In this document: piece after piece, positions 1 to 12,200 of the stretch | Layout: the number at the start of each line of letters is the position of its first letter | Position numbering within the stretch: the first letter of the stretch is position 1 | From: Todiramphus chloris collaris | Lineage: Eukaryota; Chordata; Aves; Coraciiformes; Alcedinidae | Length of the DNA stretch: 64,000 nucleotides | Reading direction: 5' to 3' | NCBI GenBank assembly: GCA_025345505.1 | Contig: JANVCC010000018.1 | Span: forward strand, 12,344,231 to 12,408,230 | Notes under the pieces: model-generated | What the model was told of the DNA's origin: nothing | The model's input: the letters and a program-made list of their open reading frames with translations, nothing else | Databases searched by the model: none | Position numbers and translations under genes: made by a program

Positions 1-530
1 ATATTAAAAGATGCCTTCTTTCATTTCTCCTCTCACCTTTCATGCTCAGAATCTTGTAAATTCATAGGCTGGAAAAGATATAGTCCATGTGTCGTATTTT
101 CTGTCCTTGAGCAGTCAGTCATAATTTCTGCTAACAAAATCCACACTGATCTTTACACCAGCAAATTGTCTGTGTGGTTTCTCAGTTTCATTAGATTAAT
201 TGGATGACATTTTATACCTGCTTAGGGCATTAGAAATCCCAGAACACTTTTTTGTTTGTTTCAAAATGAAATGATCCAATTTTACATCTCTCTCCCCTCA
301 TTCTTTTTCCTCATTTCCCTTCTTTCATTACTACCTGTTCTCCTTGTATTCATTACTAACTTCATAGCCCTGTTTTTCTAGTAGCCATCCTTTCATGACA
401 ACAGTTCAACATTTTTAATCCATTTGTTTATCTCCCTTGAGGTTAATTTGTATCTTCAGTTTCAAACAGATTCCTTGCAGTTTATATGTTGCACCTTTAG
501 ATACTCATCCAGAAGGGCACCTGTTTTTAT
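1..530. other. AT-rich non-coding sequence
   Basis: No long open frame, no splice-bounded coding block and no repeat that I recognise. The stretch is T-rich on the plus strand with scattered pyrimidine runs and reads as ordinary intergenic or intronic vertebrate DNA. Confidence 0.6.
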
Positions 531-546
531 TTCATAGAATTACAGA

Positions 547-741
547 ATGCCCTATGAAGAGCAGCTGAGGGAATTGGGTTTGTTTAGTCTGGAGAAGTGG
601 AGGCTGAGAGGAGACCTTATTGCCCTCTATAACTACCTAAAAGGAGGTTGTAGAGAGGATGGTGTTGGTCTCTTCTCTCAAATTAGTAATGATAGGACAA
701 GGGGGAATGGACTCCAGTTGCATCAGGGAAGTTTAGATTAG
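547..741 (+). pseudogene. CR1 ORF2 C-terminal fragment
   Basis: A 64-codon open frame matching the C-terminal region of CR1 ORF2. It shows [17 protein letters not shown] followed by ALYNYLKGG and [14 protein letters not shown], a block seen in every CR1 copy of this window that reaches this part. The apparent start codon is chance, supplied partly by the older element's tail. The frame breaks after about residue 60, while the DNA continues to match CR1 (LDIRR and [19 protein letters not shown]-like codons at about 740-840). It is not an independent gene. Confidence 0.75.
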
Positions 742-956
742 ATATTAGGAGGAAATTCTTCACTGAGAGAGTAGTTGGGCACTGGAACAGGCTGCCTAGG
801 GAGGTGGTGGAGTCACCATCCCTGGAGGTGTTTAAAGAATGATTAGATGTGGAGCTTGAGGGTATGGTGTAGTGCTTTGCGAAATGATGGGATGGAGGTT
901 GGACTTGATGACCCTGGAGGTCCTTTCCAACCATAATGATTCTATGATTCTATGAT
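550..956 (+). mobile_element. CR1 LINE 3' end, plus strand, nested insertion
   Basis: Plus-strand CR1 holding the last part of ORF2 and the 3' UTR, ending in CCAACCATAATGATTCTATGATTCTATG. The piece AATG occurs on both sides (546-549 and 957-960) and may be a short target-site duplication, though CR1 often makes none. It lies inside the tail of a minus-strand CR1, so it is the younger of the two. Its 3' end (ACCATAATGATTCT) is of the same type as the long copy at 32860-36062 and differs from the CCCCTACCATTCTATG end of the element it entered. Confidence 0.85.
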
Positions 957-1256
957 AATGGTAGGGGTTGGAAGGGATTTCTGGGAATCATCTAGTCCAG
1001 CCTCCCTGCTGGTGAGATAAGCGTTGAAAGTTTCTAGAGAAGGAGCCTCCACAACTTCTCTGGGCAGCCTGTTCCAGTGCTCTGTCACCCTCAGAGGAAA
1101 GAAGTTTTTTCTTATGTTTAGGTTGAACTTCCTTTGTTCTAGTTTGTACCTGTTCCCTCTTGTTCTATCACTGGGCACCACTGAAAAGAGACTGGCCCCA
1201 TCCTCTTGACAGCTGCCTGTTAGATATTTACAATTATTGATATGATCCTCTCTCAT
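942..1256 (-). pseudogene. CR1 ORF2 C-terminal fragment, minus strand
   Basis: The minus-strand frame carries KYLTGSCQEDGASLFSVV, SDRTRGN, then LNIRKNFFPLRVTEHWNRL and PREVVEAPSLETF, the C-terminal end of CR1 ORF2 beyond the reverse transcriptase. It belongs to the minus-strand element at 961-1270. It has no enzymatic domain and no independent start signal. Confidence 0.75.
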
Positions 1257-1597
1257 TCTCTTTTGCTTTTTGGAAGGGTCTCTCTACCTCTCTAAAAATA
1301 AAATATATTTCAGTTTCCATGGCTTACCACACTCCAGATTTTGTTAATATGTCTTGGATATTATTTGTATGATGTGTCAAGTAGAAAAAGAAAAACCTTT
1401 GGGAAGCACTATTGTTATAGCTACGAAGGTAAAACAACTTGAAGTCATCCTGGATCTTTTCTGCATTTTAACCTTGCTTCTGAAAAATGAGAGGCTTAAA
1501 AGTACATTTCATAGACCCTTGAGAGCCATCCATTTCTGTTAGACTAAGATTTTGCTACAAATTTAATTCATAGTGTTACAGAGATGAAAGAGTAATT

Positions 1598-1608
1598 CCC
1601 CCCCCCCC
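1598..1608. repeat. Poly-C run
   Basis: Eleven consecutive C bases on the plus strand in an otherwise AT-rich stretch. Such runs are mutable and prone to sequencing length errors. Confidence 0.9.
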
Positions 1609-2148
1609 AGTATTAGTTTTTACCCAGAGGCTAAACAAATCCTGTGTGAATTTCAAAACGTTTCTCAGATCTGTGAGTTGACATTATTTTTAAAATCTTG
1701 TTTTTCTTTCTTTTGCTCTTTACTTTCTTTTACAATATTCTACATCATGGTAGTTATTAAGTCTATCTATTATTAAGGTTGACTGACATTTTCTATTATA
1801 ACACCTTGTTTTCAAAAGCCTGTAATTTTGACAAAGCATAACCACAGGGGCTAAAAATTTACTTTCCAAATAACTGCATAAGGTTGAGTTCCTGCTTGCT
1901 TGCTTCAACAAAATCAATTCTTCCATTTCCTAAAGATAGGACATAGAGAAATATTGTATTAATATATTATAAAAATTATTGCAAACATTTTTAAAGAAGG
2001 TCTAACACCTTCCTTTGTAGAAAGAAGGAACTGAAATTTATGGAGTTGCTTTTCTGCGATTTAAACAAAAAAGATTTATCATTATAATGAATGTCCTATA
2101 AGTGGGATCAAGGCTATGAAACTTGATGAAGAAGTGAAAAATATATTC

Positions 2149-2172
2149 TTTTTTTTTTTTTTTTTTTTTTTT
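2149..2172. repeat. Poly-T run
   Basis: Twenty-four consecutive T bases. No retroposed element recognised on the A-side strand next to it. Probably a simple homopolymer. Confidence 0.9.
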
Positions 2173-3601
2173 GTGCTTGGTAAAGATGTTAATTTTTTTG
2201 TTTGTTTTACTTTGTTTTGTTTTGTAAATTGCAGTTAAATTTACAACTCAAATCCACCTAAATTGAACCACTCAGTCTAAATAAAGAAAATGTTGGTCCC
2301 CATGTTTTTGCTAACCTCTGTTTTATAGGTCCAGGCATTAGATCACCTGACATTATGAAAGATTATTTAAAAGCATGATTTCTGAAAACCCATATCACTG
2401 ACTAAAATTCCTCCTTCCTTTCCTGTGCCACTTCTTCTGCCCTTATTCTTTAATTTAGCATCTCCTCCACTGTACCTGTAGAGCTGTCTGCAAATTCCTG
2501 CTGTAAACTGTTCCATTGAGCCCATCTGGGTTAAATGTGGGAGGATTTAGACAGGGGATTATTTGCAACAGAGTTCCTTCCTTGCTGTTTGGTTTTGGAG
2601 TGACAGTGCTCAGCCCTGACTTTCAGTTGTATTAAACTTCCCTATGTTTTGAGTTAAATGAGGTATTCCTTTGCAATGCAGCTTGACTATAGGTTACTGA
2701 GGAGTGTCACAGCAGAGTGACTGCATCTCAGTGGCAGATATGATTTGTGATGCCCCTGAGTATCTGAAAAGTAAATATGAAATGTTAAAGTGAATGCTCT
2801 CTTTTTCTAAAAAAAATCATGGATTAAATGAAGACATTAAATGAAAGATTAAAAACACTTGAAGACAGTAGAGATCCAATTTTGTAATTAGTAGATGTAT
2901 GCTATTTCTATTATTATATTCTATTTTCTTCTCTCTTTAAAGCTAGACTAAACTGACATGAAATTCAGCAGTCCAAACAAAGACAGGGCACTTACAGGCA
3001 TTTTAAAAGTATTGCAACTTTGAAAAATGTTTTAATATATCATACATTTGCATTACACACTTGCTGCATAACAAATATGTGACAGTTTACAGCTCTTTCA
3101 TGTGCAAATTACCTCAAACATGGGCTCAGGTCTTATCACAAACTAACAGAACAAGAAAGTGGCAATCATAAATACTGAAGTCAAGTGTGGCTTCTCTAGT
3201 CCCCAGAGATAGCTAACAAATGATATATTAAAAAAGCCACAGGTGGAATATCCAATGTTGTTTTCAGGCAAGAGAAAACCAACCAAAACCCATGCTGCGC
3301 TATCTTTTAACACTTCCTAAACACATTGTGTGTAGCATTTTGTTCTGTACAAGGAAATCCTCCAAAATGTGCTGGGCAAGAAATTTTTATAAGGAGCAGG
3401 AAAGGATCAGCTTGCTCCTAGAAAGACATCAGCACAACCTGGTGTGAACAGCAGGGGACTGGAAATTCTTATTTGCAAAACTCTATCCATTCAGACCTTT
3501 TGAGTAAATGTCGATTTTTTGTAAAAGCTTGTGTCACAGCCTCACCAAGCTCACTGCTGTGTGTCAACTCATCTACAGTTCCAGAATAGAAGAATACAAA
3601 T

Positions 3602-3618
3602 ATAATAATAATAATAAT
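3602..3618. repeat. Short (TAA)n microsatellite
   Basis: About five units of ATA/TAA in the plus strand. Short and unremarkable. Confidence 0.8.
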
Positions 3619-5642
3619 TATAAGAACTCTTAGAAATAAAACGTGGAATGTCTGTGCTGTGTAGACACAGACTACTGAAAAAGTCAATGTAGTTCACTGA
3701 TTTGCCTCTAATGCATCGAATATATTCTGTACCCCATGAACTGATGCAGAAAACTACTATGGCTTGCTGTTTCTTAAATAGGTACCACAATCTGAGAAAC
3801 AGAAATTATTCTGGCATTAGAATCATCTGATTTGTGACCCACAAGTTACTCTTTGACAGTTTTGCCCGCACTACATTTCAGCATTAGTTTTTTTCTTTGT
3901 ACATGAATGTATGATAAGTACTGATGCTATTGTAATTTCTACCTCCTTTAAAAATGTATTTTTAAAAAAAATATTAGATGAATGTCTTGAACATAAGCCA
4001 ATACAACATATACAACATATGCTACATATCCTTTATTTATTTTTTTTTTTAGCAGAAATATGGTCCTAGTGCTGTTAGCCACCTTTGATATATCATTCTA
4101 ACACTTCTCCAATCAAGAAAACCCAAACAGATCTCAAATTATATTTTTGGGTAAATGACTTCACTCATTAGTTCTATTCTCCACTCTTCATAAAAGAAAG
4201 TTTAGGTAAGCAATTGCTTCATAAAAGGTTGTGTGTAGAATATTATTTTGGAAAAGACTTTTATATAGCAGTTAGTAAATTCAAACTTATCTCCTGGCAT
4301 CTACCAGTACATCTACATCTACCATGTACTCTGGCATATCAGCTCTTCTGACACAACATTTGTGATGACACAGAACTCATATGTGTGGTAGTTACAGACA
4401 ACACTACAGTGAAGTTCAACATTTACTCAGTTGAAGAAAGCGAGCATAAGCTATGAATAAAATATTGTGCTTTTTTTTTCCCTATTATCTAGTTTTATAA
4501 ATATCTTTCTGAGAATGCATTTTTTTTCTTTCTCTTGAGTGTTTCTTCACATACCATTACTTCCTGCTTGAACTGGTGGACATCAGAACGTTATCCCTGG
4601 AACATGCACCTTTCAACACAACTGGTCAAGAATGCTGTCTGTCACAACAGACTCAGCTATATGGTAGGAATAACATTAACTTACCTTGCTTCGTGTGTCT
4701 GATGGGCAAGTGTTTCTCTTTTCAGGGAGTACTCAAGAAACAATTCTTGCCAACTGCGCTGAATACATGTGCCTAAAAAATTCAGAAGAGATTGTATGGT
4801 TTTACACTCCACTGCCAAACACTTGGCTTGATGTTCATATACAGGAGATGTGAATATCCAGTGATCTCAGAGTTCATATAAGAGAACTGTGAAAGCCATT
4901 GGCAGAAAAAGGAAAATGCTCATCAGAGTGCTGGCTTCACTGCTCTCTCTGAGTACTTGTTTAAGAGAGGATCAGCAGGACTAGAAAACTAATGAGATCT
5001 GCAGATGTATTATTAATTTCAGATTTTCAAAACAAAATGAAGGTGGGTCTTTCTGGCCATAGCCTTTCCACCGATGTTTTAAACAGCTGATACTGTAAGT
5101 TTTCTCATTATAACCCAAAAGACATTAAGGACATGTTAATTTTCATCCATCATGCTTTTCATACACATTTTCCTCAATACCTGAGATTGCATTGCAAAGG
5201 TCAGTGTAAAATACAGTAAGGAAAAAGATATAAATCTTCCAAGAACCAAGGGTAGATTATCCTTCTAATGGCAGGCAGTCTCCACCCTGAGGTGTGAAAA
5301 TTCATATTTCTCATTATAGATCCCATTCAATGTAGTATCAGATGATCACAATCAAATCTGATGAAACAGTCAAACAGTGCTACTGTGATAGCTACCTACG
5401 CTCAGCTTCAGAGTTGAAGAGCGTATCACAATAGACAGAAGTAACATGCAATAATATGAGAAGGATACTCAAAGAAAAGAAGTAATTGCTAAACACTATG
5501 GAGAAAAAATCTCTTTGTAAAAAAATCTTGTGTTTAAAATTAAATAATTAATTAAAACAGATGTATAGATACTGTCCAAAGTGGCTTCCTAACCTGGGGG
5601 CCTTCTATTTAAGAGCCTGGCATCTGTGATTTAGATTTAATT

Positions 5643-6232
5643 TCATAGAATTGCAAAATGGTTGAGGTTGGCAGGGACCTTTTGTCAAGTTAAATTTTTA
5701 TTATCTCCAATGACAGAGAGATTCTACAACTCCTTTGGGCAATCTGTTGCAGTGTTTGACCATTTTCACAGTAAAAACTGCTTGGTTTTTTTTTTTCTTA
5801 TATTTAAATAGATTTTCCTATATTTCTGCTTCTGCTCTTTGCCTTTTGTCCTTTTCTCTATGTGCCACTGAGAAGTGTCTGTTTCTGTTCTCTTTACACC
5901 CTCCCTTCAGGTATTTACATAATTGAATTAGGTCCCCCCAGAGTCTTTTCTTCTCCACACTTAGAAGTCCTAGTTTTCTTAGATGTCTCTCAGAGAGATG
6001 CTCTAGACCCTTAATCATCTTTGTAGCCCTTCACTGGACTCTTTCTGGTATTTCCATGTCTCTCCCACAGTGGGGACCCTGGAAGTGGACTAAGCACTCC
6101 ATAAGTGGTATCATCTATGCAGAGCAGGGAGGAAGGATTACCTCCCTTGACCTGTTTGCATTGCTTTTCCTACTGTAGCCCAGGATGCTGTGGGCCTCTT
6201 TTTCTTCCAAGATGCATTTCTGGCTCATGGTC
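5643..6232 (-). mobile_element. CR1 LINE 3' portion, minus strand
   Basis: Begins with the reversed CR1 tail TCATAGAATTGCAAAATGG and TTGAGGTTGGCAGGGACC, continues through the reversed ORF2 C-terminus (about 5818-6018) and extends to a GCCCAGGATGCTGTGGGCCT-type segment and CTGGCTCATGGTC near 6230, a segment known from avian CR1. It is diverged, with a T-run expansion near 5787-5798, so it is an older copy. The 5' boundary in the element (right side) is approximate. Confidence 0.85.
5818..6018 (-). pseudogene. CR1 ORF2 C-terminal fragment
   Basis: The minus-strand frame reads [20 protein letters not shown], then [19 protein letters not shown]. It matches the same C-terminal ORF2 block as the other CR1 copies ([20 protein letters not shown] in copies A and C). 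Substitutions such as SERH for SYEE and loss of the frame afterwards mark it as decayed. Confidence 0.75.
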
Positions 6233-8271
6233 TGCTGTTGAAATTAAGAATCTGACAGTTATACACATGCACATAAAGAAGAAATAGGTGGCATAACTTT
6301 TTGCTGAAAATTAAATGTCTACAGCTTTCTGAAATACAAAGAGTCAAAGAGCCACAATACAAAAATTCAATATCCTTTCATTACCTCAAACTGAGTCACT
6401 TTGTGGTAATACTCTGAAAATAAACAAATAAAAGTAAGACCTCTTAAAAATAAGGATTATGTAAAAAACCTGACCTATTTATTTGATCTAATTCTTTATG
6501 ATTTAATGCTGCTGATAGTGATTCCTTCCCTTCTGTTTGAACTAAAGTGTGTTTGTATTGATTCTGAGAGGAAAATGAGGTTTTCAAGTACAGTCAGGTG
6601 TGTGTTGATGATTTATTTCATACTGCCTCTGCTCTTTGGATTTGAAACAAGTAATAATGAACTACTTGCAATTCTGTTGTAAGCTTAGGCTAGGGTTTTG
6701 CTGTTCTACAGCCCACTCATCACAAATAATGATATGAGGTGATTATATGATAGAGCTTGCTGCCCATAAGGAACAATAGGGACAATATTCACATTTTACT
6801 TTTTTTATCCTCAGACTGAATTTAAACTGTATGCAAGGAAAGATACTCCTGGTCTGATTCTTCGTGAGCATATCTTCTAGAAATCATGCCAGAGTACTTA
6901 AAGGTGGTAAATTTGATTACATTATAAATAACTTCCTAGCATGGTCATTGCCCTTGATGCTTAGGTATACTTCTATGTTCACAGAAAATAATGCTTCTGG
7001 TCAATGCTCTGCAATACTCCTGAGCTGTGTTACGTCACTATCTTTCAGTGATGTACTTGAGTAGCATGTAAAATGCAGAAAGGAGATATGGTGTTAAATA
7101 TGCAAATAAATAGGTCAAGGTTCATGATCTACAGTTTATGAAGAATCATTTTTTTTTTCCATTACCACTTGGTAATACCGCAAGGCTTTAAAAAGAGAAG
7201 AGTAGGAAAGCAATTGCAATCTCCACATTGCTAATGCTGGCATCATTGGAAGGTGCCCTTCATAAGCAAGACTCACAATGAGACTGCCCTGTGAATTCTT
7301 ATTCTGTCTTTCCCTTAATTTACCTATAGGGAAGACATAGTCTGTTCACAGTCTACAGAGATTAGGGGCAAGTTAAGGATGTCAGGAATCTCACATTTCA
7401 TGCTTATAGACAATTCTGTCGTTGTTAGCCACACTGACCTTGTAGCCCCCCGAGATCTGCATATGACAAGGTTCCCAGATGCCCCATCTCAGCAGTCATA
7501 TGCTTTTCACAGCTAAATATGCAAGGAGAACTTCAGTTTGTCTGGTGTTTTTGCAGAGTTCCAACTTTTATAGTGCCTGTGAGGCCACCATCTGTTGCTA
7601 TGACACTGAACTTCAGATAATCTTGCTTGCCAGTTTAGTAGTTTCATGCCTTGCTAAATACATAACATTGAACCATACTTGCTGAAAAGTGCTTTTCTGT
7701 CTGGCTTGAATGGGAGATTGTTTCTCTCCTGTGTAGAGTTCTTGTATCTTTCTTCCCTATCTAGATGGAAATCAACCTCTTAAGGGATTCTGAGCACACA
7801 AAATGGACTTTCTTCAGTCCATGTTCCTTGAATGCTGTTTTCCTTATACCTAAGTCTGTCTATGATGCAACTTGGTATTTGAAAAGTGACAGCTGGCTGG
7901 GGTTAAATCCTCCATTGTATCCTCAGGAACTGTATATATGTGTATTAAATTGCAAACCAAGCCTGTTCCCCAGGCCTGTACAGTCTAAATTCTTCTCAAA
8001 ATCTTTTGCTTACTTCATCTTTCTAATGATTCATTGACTAACTCACACTATTCTAGTAGTGATGATGTTAGTTTTAATCTAGATATCTTCTTCCTTAGAG
8101 GAGATAATGAGTTATCCAAACAGCAACAGATGTTGCCCATCACTCAAGAGCTAGAAGGGACTTCAGGGATTTTCACTTGCATGCCATTCATTGGCAAGGG
8201 AATAAAGAAGGAAAGGGTATGACTGGAATCTAAGTATGCCCCAGAATTCTAATGTCAGTTTGTCAAACTTC

Positions 8272-8326
8272 TTTTTTTTTTTTTTTTTTTTTTTTTGTTT
8301 TTTTTTTGGTTTTTTTTTTTGTTTTT
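8272..8326. repeat. T-rich low-complexity tract
   Basis: Long T runs broken by single or double G bases, about 55 bases. Simple sequence with no adjacent retroposon recognised. Confidence 0.85.
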
Positions 8327-9216
8327 TACGGGATTTACATAAAAGTAGTGGTTTTAAAATATGTGTCTTACAACCAGGCCCAGCATAATGCTTAAAATTA
8401 TTTAGATCTCCTTAAAGACCTCATGTTTCTATGCAAACCCTATTAGACTCCTTCCATTGCTTCCTGAAAGTTGTCTTTATACCAGTGCATGTGTAGCTTG
8501 AGTGTTTGTGGCCTAGTTAAGGCACAAATGGATGTGCAAGTCTTGAAGGGAGTTGACAGGGGACTGTTAAAGACAGTTATGTCAGGAACACTTCCCCAGT
8601 AAAGAAATGTATTTTTCTGTAGAGGTGTTTCTTCAATCATTCTAAACATGTTTATCATTTGTCACATTTCAATCATACTAAGAAGGGGGTAAAATTCTCA
8701 GTAATGTCAACACTCCTGTCTGTTTGACTGATTTCTATTCCACTTCCTGAATGACATTTTCTTTAGCTGTCAGATAAAGGGTCAAACCTAGTGTGTGTGT
8801 TAGCTGCATGGAATGTGGTCCTCCATATCTCTATAAAATGACTTCATGCATATTATATCTGGATGGAGCATGAGACGGAATTTGATCAAAAAAATTTATA
8901 CAAAAAGGGACACTACAAAAGACCTACTAAGTTGCATAAGCAGCTGAAGGAGATTTCATGGGGACTTGACAGATTAAAAGCTGATGGCACTGTTGTCACA
9001 GCCTCAGTAGAAATCCAGTTTGATCTCATTAACAGCAAAGAGCTAGAGACACACAAGAACAGTCATGAAAACAAATAATTCAGAATGCAGTGGAAACTAT
9101 GATTTAGATGCCAGGGCTGCTCCCGTATGCACAGGCCATAGACAAACCCAGAAGAGGAGAAAAAGCTTTTATAATGTAAAAGATAAATGAGTTAATGTAA
9201 TTCAGAGTTTAGCTTC

Positions 9217-9255
9217 TTTTTTTGTGTTTTTTTTTGTTTTGTTTTGTTTTTGTTT
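9217..9255. repeat. TTTTG-rich low-complexity tract
   Basis: Runs of T interrupted by G in a TTTTG pattern. Simple sequence. Confidence 0.8.
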
Positions 9256-12200
9256 AAGACACAGATTTTTTTTTCAGTAATCCTATATCTACAAGGGAGT
9301 TTGTGCCATAATAAATTGTATCAAAATCATGAGAAACTGGAAGAAGAAAGTCCCAGAAGACAAGATGGTTGAATTTAAAATGTTTTCAATTTTGAAAAGG
9401 TTTTCTCTCCCGTCTGTCCACCTCAGATTAAAAGTGAATGTGTTTTTAACTTTTCTAGATGGTGTAGGTGAGATAACCTCTTAATAAGCCAGCTACTAAA
9501 AAACTGCACAGGTATTTTAAAAAAGAATAAAATCTTTTAAATATTCATGCATGTTGAAAATCCTGACTGCTTAATATGAAACTAACTCTAAGTGTATGCC
9601 GATGCTTTACATTTTAGTTTCATATCATAACTGATATTTTAGGAAGACAATATTTTTCAAAATTAATTTAAATTTCTGAATTTGGATTTTTTTTGTGTGT
9701 GTGTAATATACTTTTGGTTTTTCTCCCCTTAAAAAAAACCATAGTTATGATTATTAGTTTTTATTTCATTTATCAGTCCTTAAATGAAATTTTTTAGGAC
9801 AAATTAGAAATCAATATCTGCTAAACATCATTTGATATATACATCTCTAAAGATTGTGCCTAGTTTTCTCATTTTGTCACCAAGAAAAAGAAGCTGTAAA
9901 ATGATGATCCCAAATAAAAGAGTTGCATGTAAAAGTCTGAGATTGAAAGCTGAACTAGAGATCAAAGGAGCTTTTAGTTTTTTTAATTGTAAATATTCCT
10001 CTTTTCATGGTGCTTTAAGATGTCATGTGGATTCTCACCATTACCTTATAAAACTGTAACATAAGCTTTAAATAATAGCAATAATAGCTTTTATTCAGTT
10101 TGTAAAAAGCTATTTCTGATGTTCCTACAGTGAGCTGTTAAGCTTCTTAACTGATCTTTTTCCATGATTTAAAAAAAAAAAATGCATTACAGCTATATAG
10201 CTCCTAGTGCAATAAGAACATTGCTTCTCATCCTGATTAGTCCTGTACTACTGCTGCTTTAACAGTCACCAGCCAGTATGTGTTTCATTAGGGTATAACG
10301 TCTTGATAGGACCTTTTTGTTTCTTGTATTTTTACTCTGGTTACTAGTCATATACCTTTACTTCTATGGCTCTATTTATTTGCCTACTATTTGTGTAGTG
10401 TCATCTGGGACCCTTAAGAGTATCTGACACATCCCAATGGGTCTAGTAGCAGTGACAAAAGACCTAAGAAAGACCCAATGAGTGAACTGGAAAAATACAT
10501 TAAGGCATCTGAAAGTAGTAAATGCCAGATTTTAACTGGCTGGCACTAGGCACCTAAATTCCTAGTATCTTAAATGGAACATATTTTTCAACAATGTGCA
10601 CAAGATAGCTGGCTGAGTTATTATATTCATTCAACTAATTCTAATGTATTCAAATAATTTATCATTAGAAGAAATGATACGTTGGAAAAAAATTATACCT
10701 TTTTTACTTGGTTGGTTTTGAGATGTTCGTTTGGTTTTCCATCAATGGACATCAGTTTCTGTGGTTCAGAGTGACAGTCTACACTGTTTCAAGAGTTATT
10801 GTTTCACAGCTCCTGGACTGTGTCTCATGGGCATGTACAGAAAATTAAGGATGACATGCATGTAATTCACAGTAGGACATCTGGGTAGTGTGCATCCAGA
10901 AAATGACCAGGATCTCTGAGAAAAAGGCTGCATGCTCTGAGAAGCGCAGTGGCATTTATGTAATGTCACATCTGTGCCATTGCTCTCTAACTGTCACACA
11001 CTGTAACACAACCAGTCTGATTGATTGTAAAATTTTAAGTTAAAATGTTCAGTACTTAACTCTGCAGCCGTAGACCACAGTCTCAAAAGAAAGCATCACC
11101 TAACCAGGAATATAATAGTACTGTTGAATGCAGATTCCCATTTGTACGTTTGGGTCAATTCAGAGATCTGGTTTATTTGTTTGTTTCATTCATTTATTCA
11201 TTCATTTTTGTGACCTTCATGGAAACTATCTCTCTGTTCACAATAAATTTTTAGACTTATTTTTAAAATTTCAAAATAAAATGAATGGGCTGCTCTATAG
11301 TCTGCCTCAAAAGTGCATTTTATCACCACAACAGTGGTACATGGTGTGTTCCACAGAGCATGCCATGGCAGCATGGTTATTATGTATGCATGCAAAGCCT
11401 GATAGACCAGTGCTGAAGAATAATACTGGTATTAAAAGAAGATAAATTTAATATTACCTCCTCTACACTATCTGTAGAGATTAGTCTCACAAAAGAAACC
11501 TAGGTGTTGACTTGGGTGTAGCTGAAAATGAACAATGAAAAGGGAATGAAACAGTTAACAGGTCTCTTTCTTAGCCTCTGCAAACAAGCTACATCAGCTC
11601 CCCACTCAGCTGTTGTGACATTTAAAACTAGAGTAAAACACTAGAAAAGAAGATATCTATAATAAGAACAATGACATAAAGTAGCACAAGATAAGCAAGT
11701 ATCTGCAAATCTTTACTGAATGTCAAAGCTATTCAGTAGCATCACCTGTAGGGCAAAAATCCCAAAAGGCATGCTCTTTATCTCCATAGCTATAATCTAC
11801 ATAATACTCAGAAGACTTCAGGTCAACTCTAAAAAGTAAATATATCTTCGTTAACCAGGATTTGTGTTTAATTCATTTCAAACAGCAGGTGCAGATGTGG
11901 AAGAGATTGGATGGTTCTGACCTCTCATGGGTAAGAATCAGGACCACTGGAAGCAATTGGTTGAGCTAGTGACAGCAGTGAGATATGCGTTAGCTCACTA
12001 AAGATGTTTAAATTATAAAGAAAAGTTTCAAAGCATCTCTTAGCAGGAGATGTCAAATCTGTTATATGCTGATTCCAGCAATATAGACCAACATGTAAGA
12101 CAATGATGCAGTAATTAATCTCCAGTGGTATATTGTGAAGTATTAACAGTGTTTGATTACTACTGTATCATAAGTGACCTTGTTTATAATGCTGCTGGTT

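Larger units (their letters stand above)
531..1270 (-). mobile_element. CR1 LINE 3' end, minus strand, split by a nested CR1
   Basis: The left piece (531-549) reads TTCATAGAATTACAGAATG, the reverse complement of a CR1 tail. The right piece (961 to about 1270) continues in register with the typical minus-strand CR1 text GTAGGGGTTGGAAGGGA and then the reversed C-terminal end of ORF2. Joining 549 to 961 restores a normal CR1 tail, so I infer one older minus-strand CR1 interrupted by the plus-strand copy at 550-956. The inner boundary near 1270 is soft because the sequence degenerates there. The copy is heavily 5'-truncated, as is usual for CR1. Confidence 0.85.
1271..5642. other. AT-rich non-coding sequence with homopolymer runs
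   Basis: No gene recognised. It contains an 11-base C run (1598-1608), a 24-base T run (2149-2172), TTTTG-type runs near 2199-2225, a short TAA repeat (about 3602-3618) and a T run near 4039-4050. Open frames of 60-73 codons here have no recognisable domain and overlap on opposite strands, as expected by chance. Confidence 0.6.

Noticed and set aside
531-1270. Twin-priming 5' inversion as the origin of the opposed CR1 pieces
   Set aside because: The outer pieces are both 3' tail sequence and rejoin perfectly, so nesting explains them better than inversion of one copy's 5' part.
11128-11445. 105-codon plus-strand frame
   Set aside because: Contains a low-complexity IHLFIHF-type stretch from the ATTC-rich patch. 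No motif, and overlaps an opposite-strand frame.
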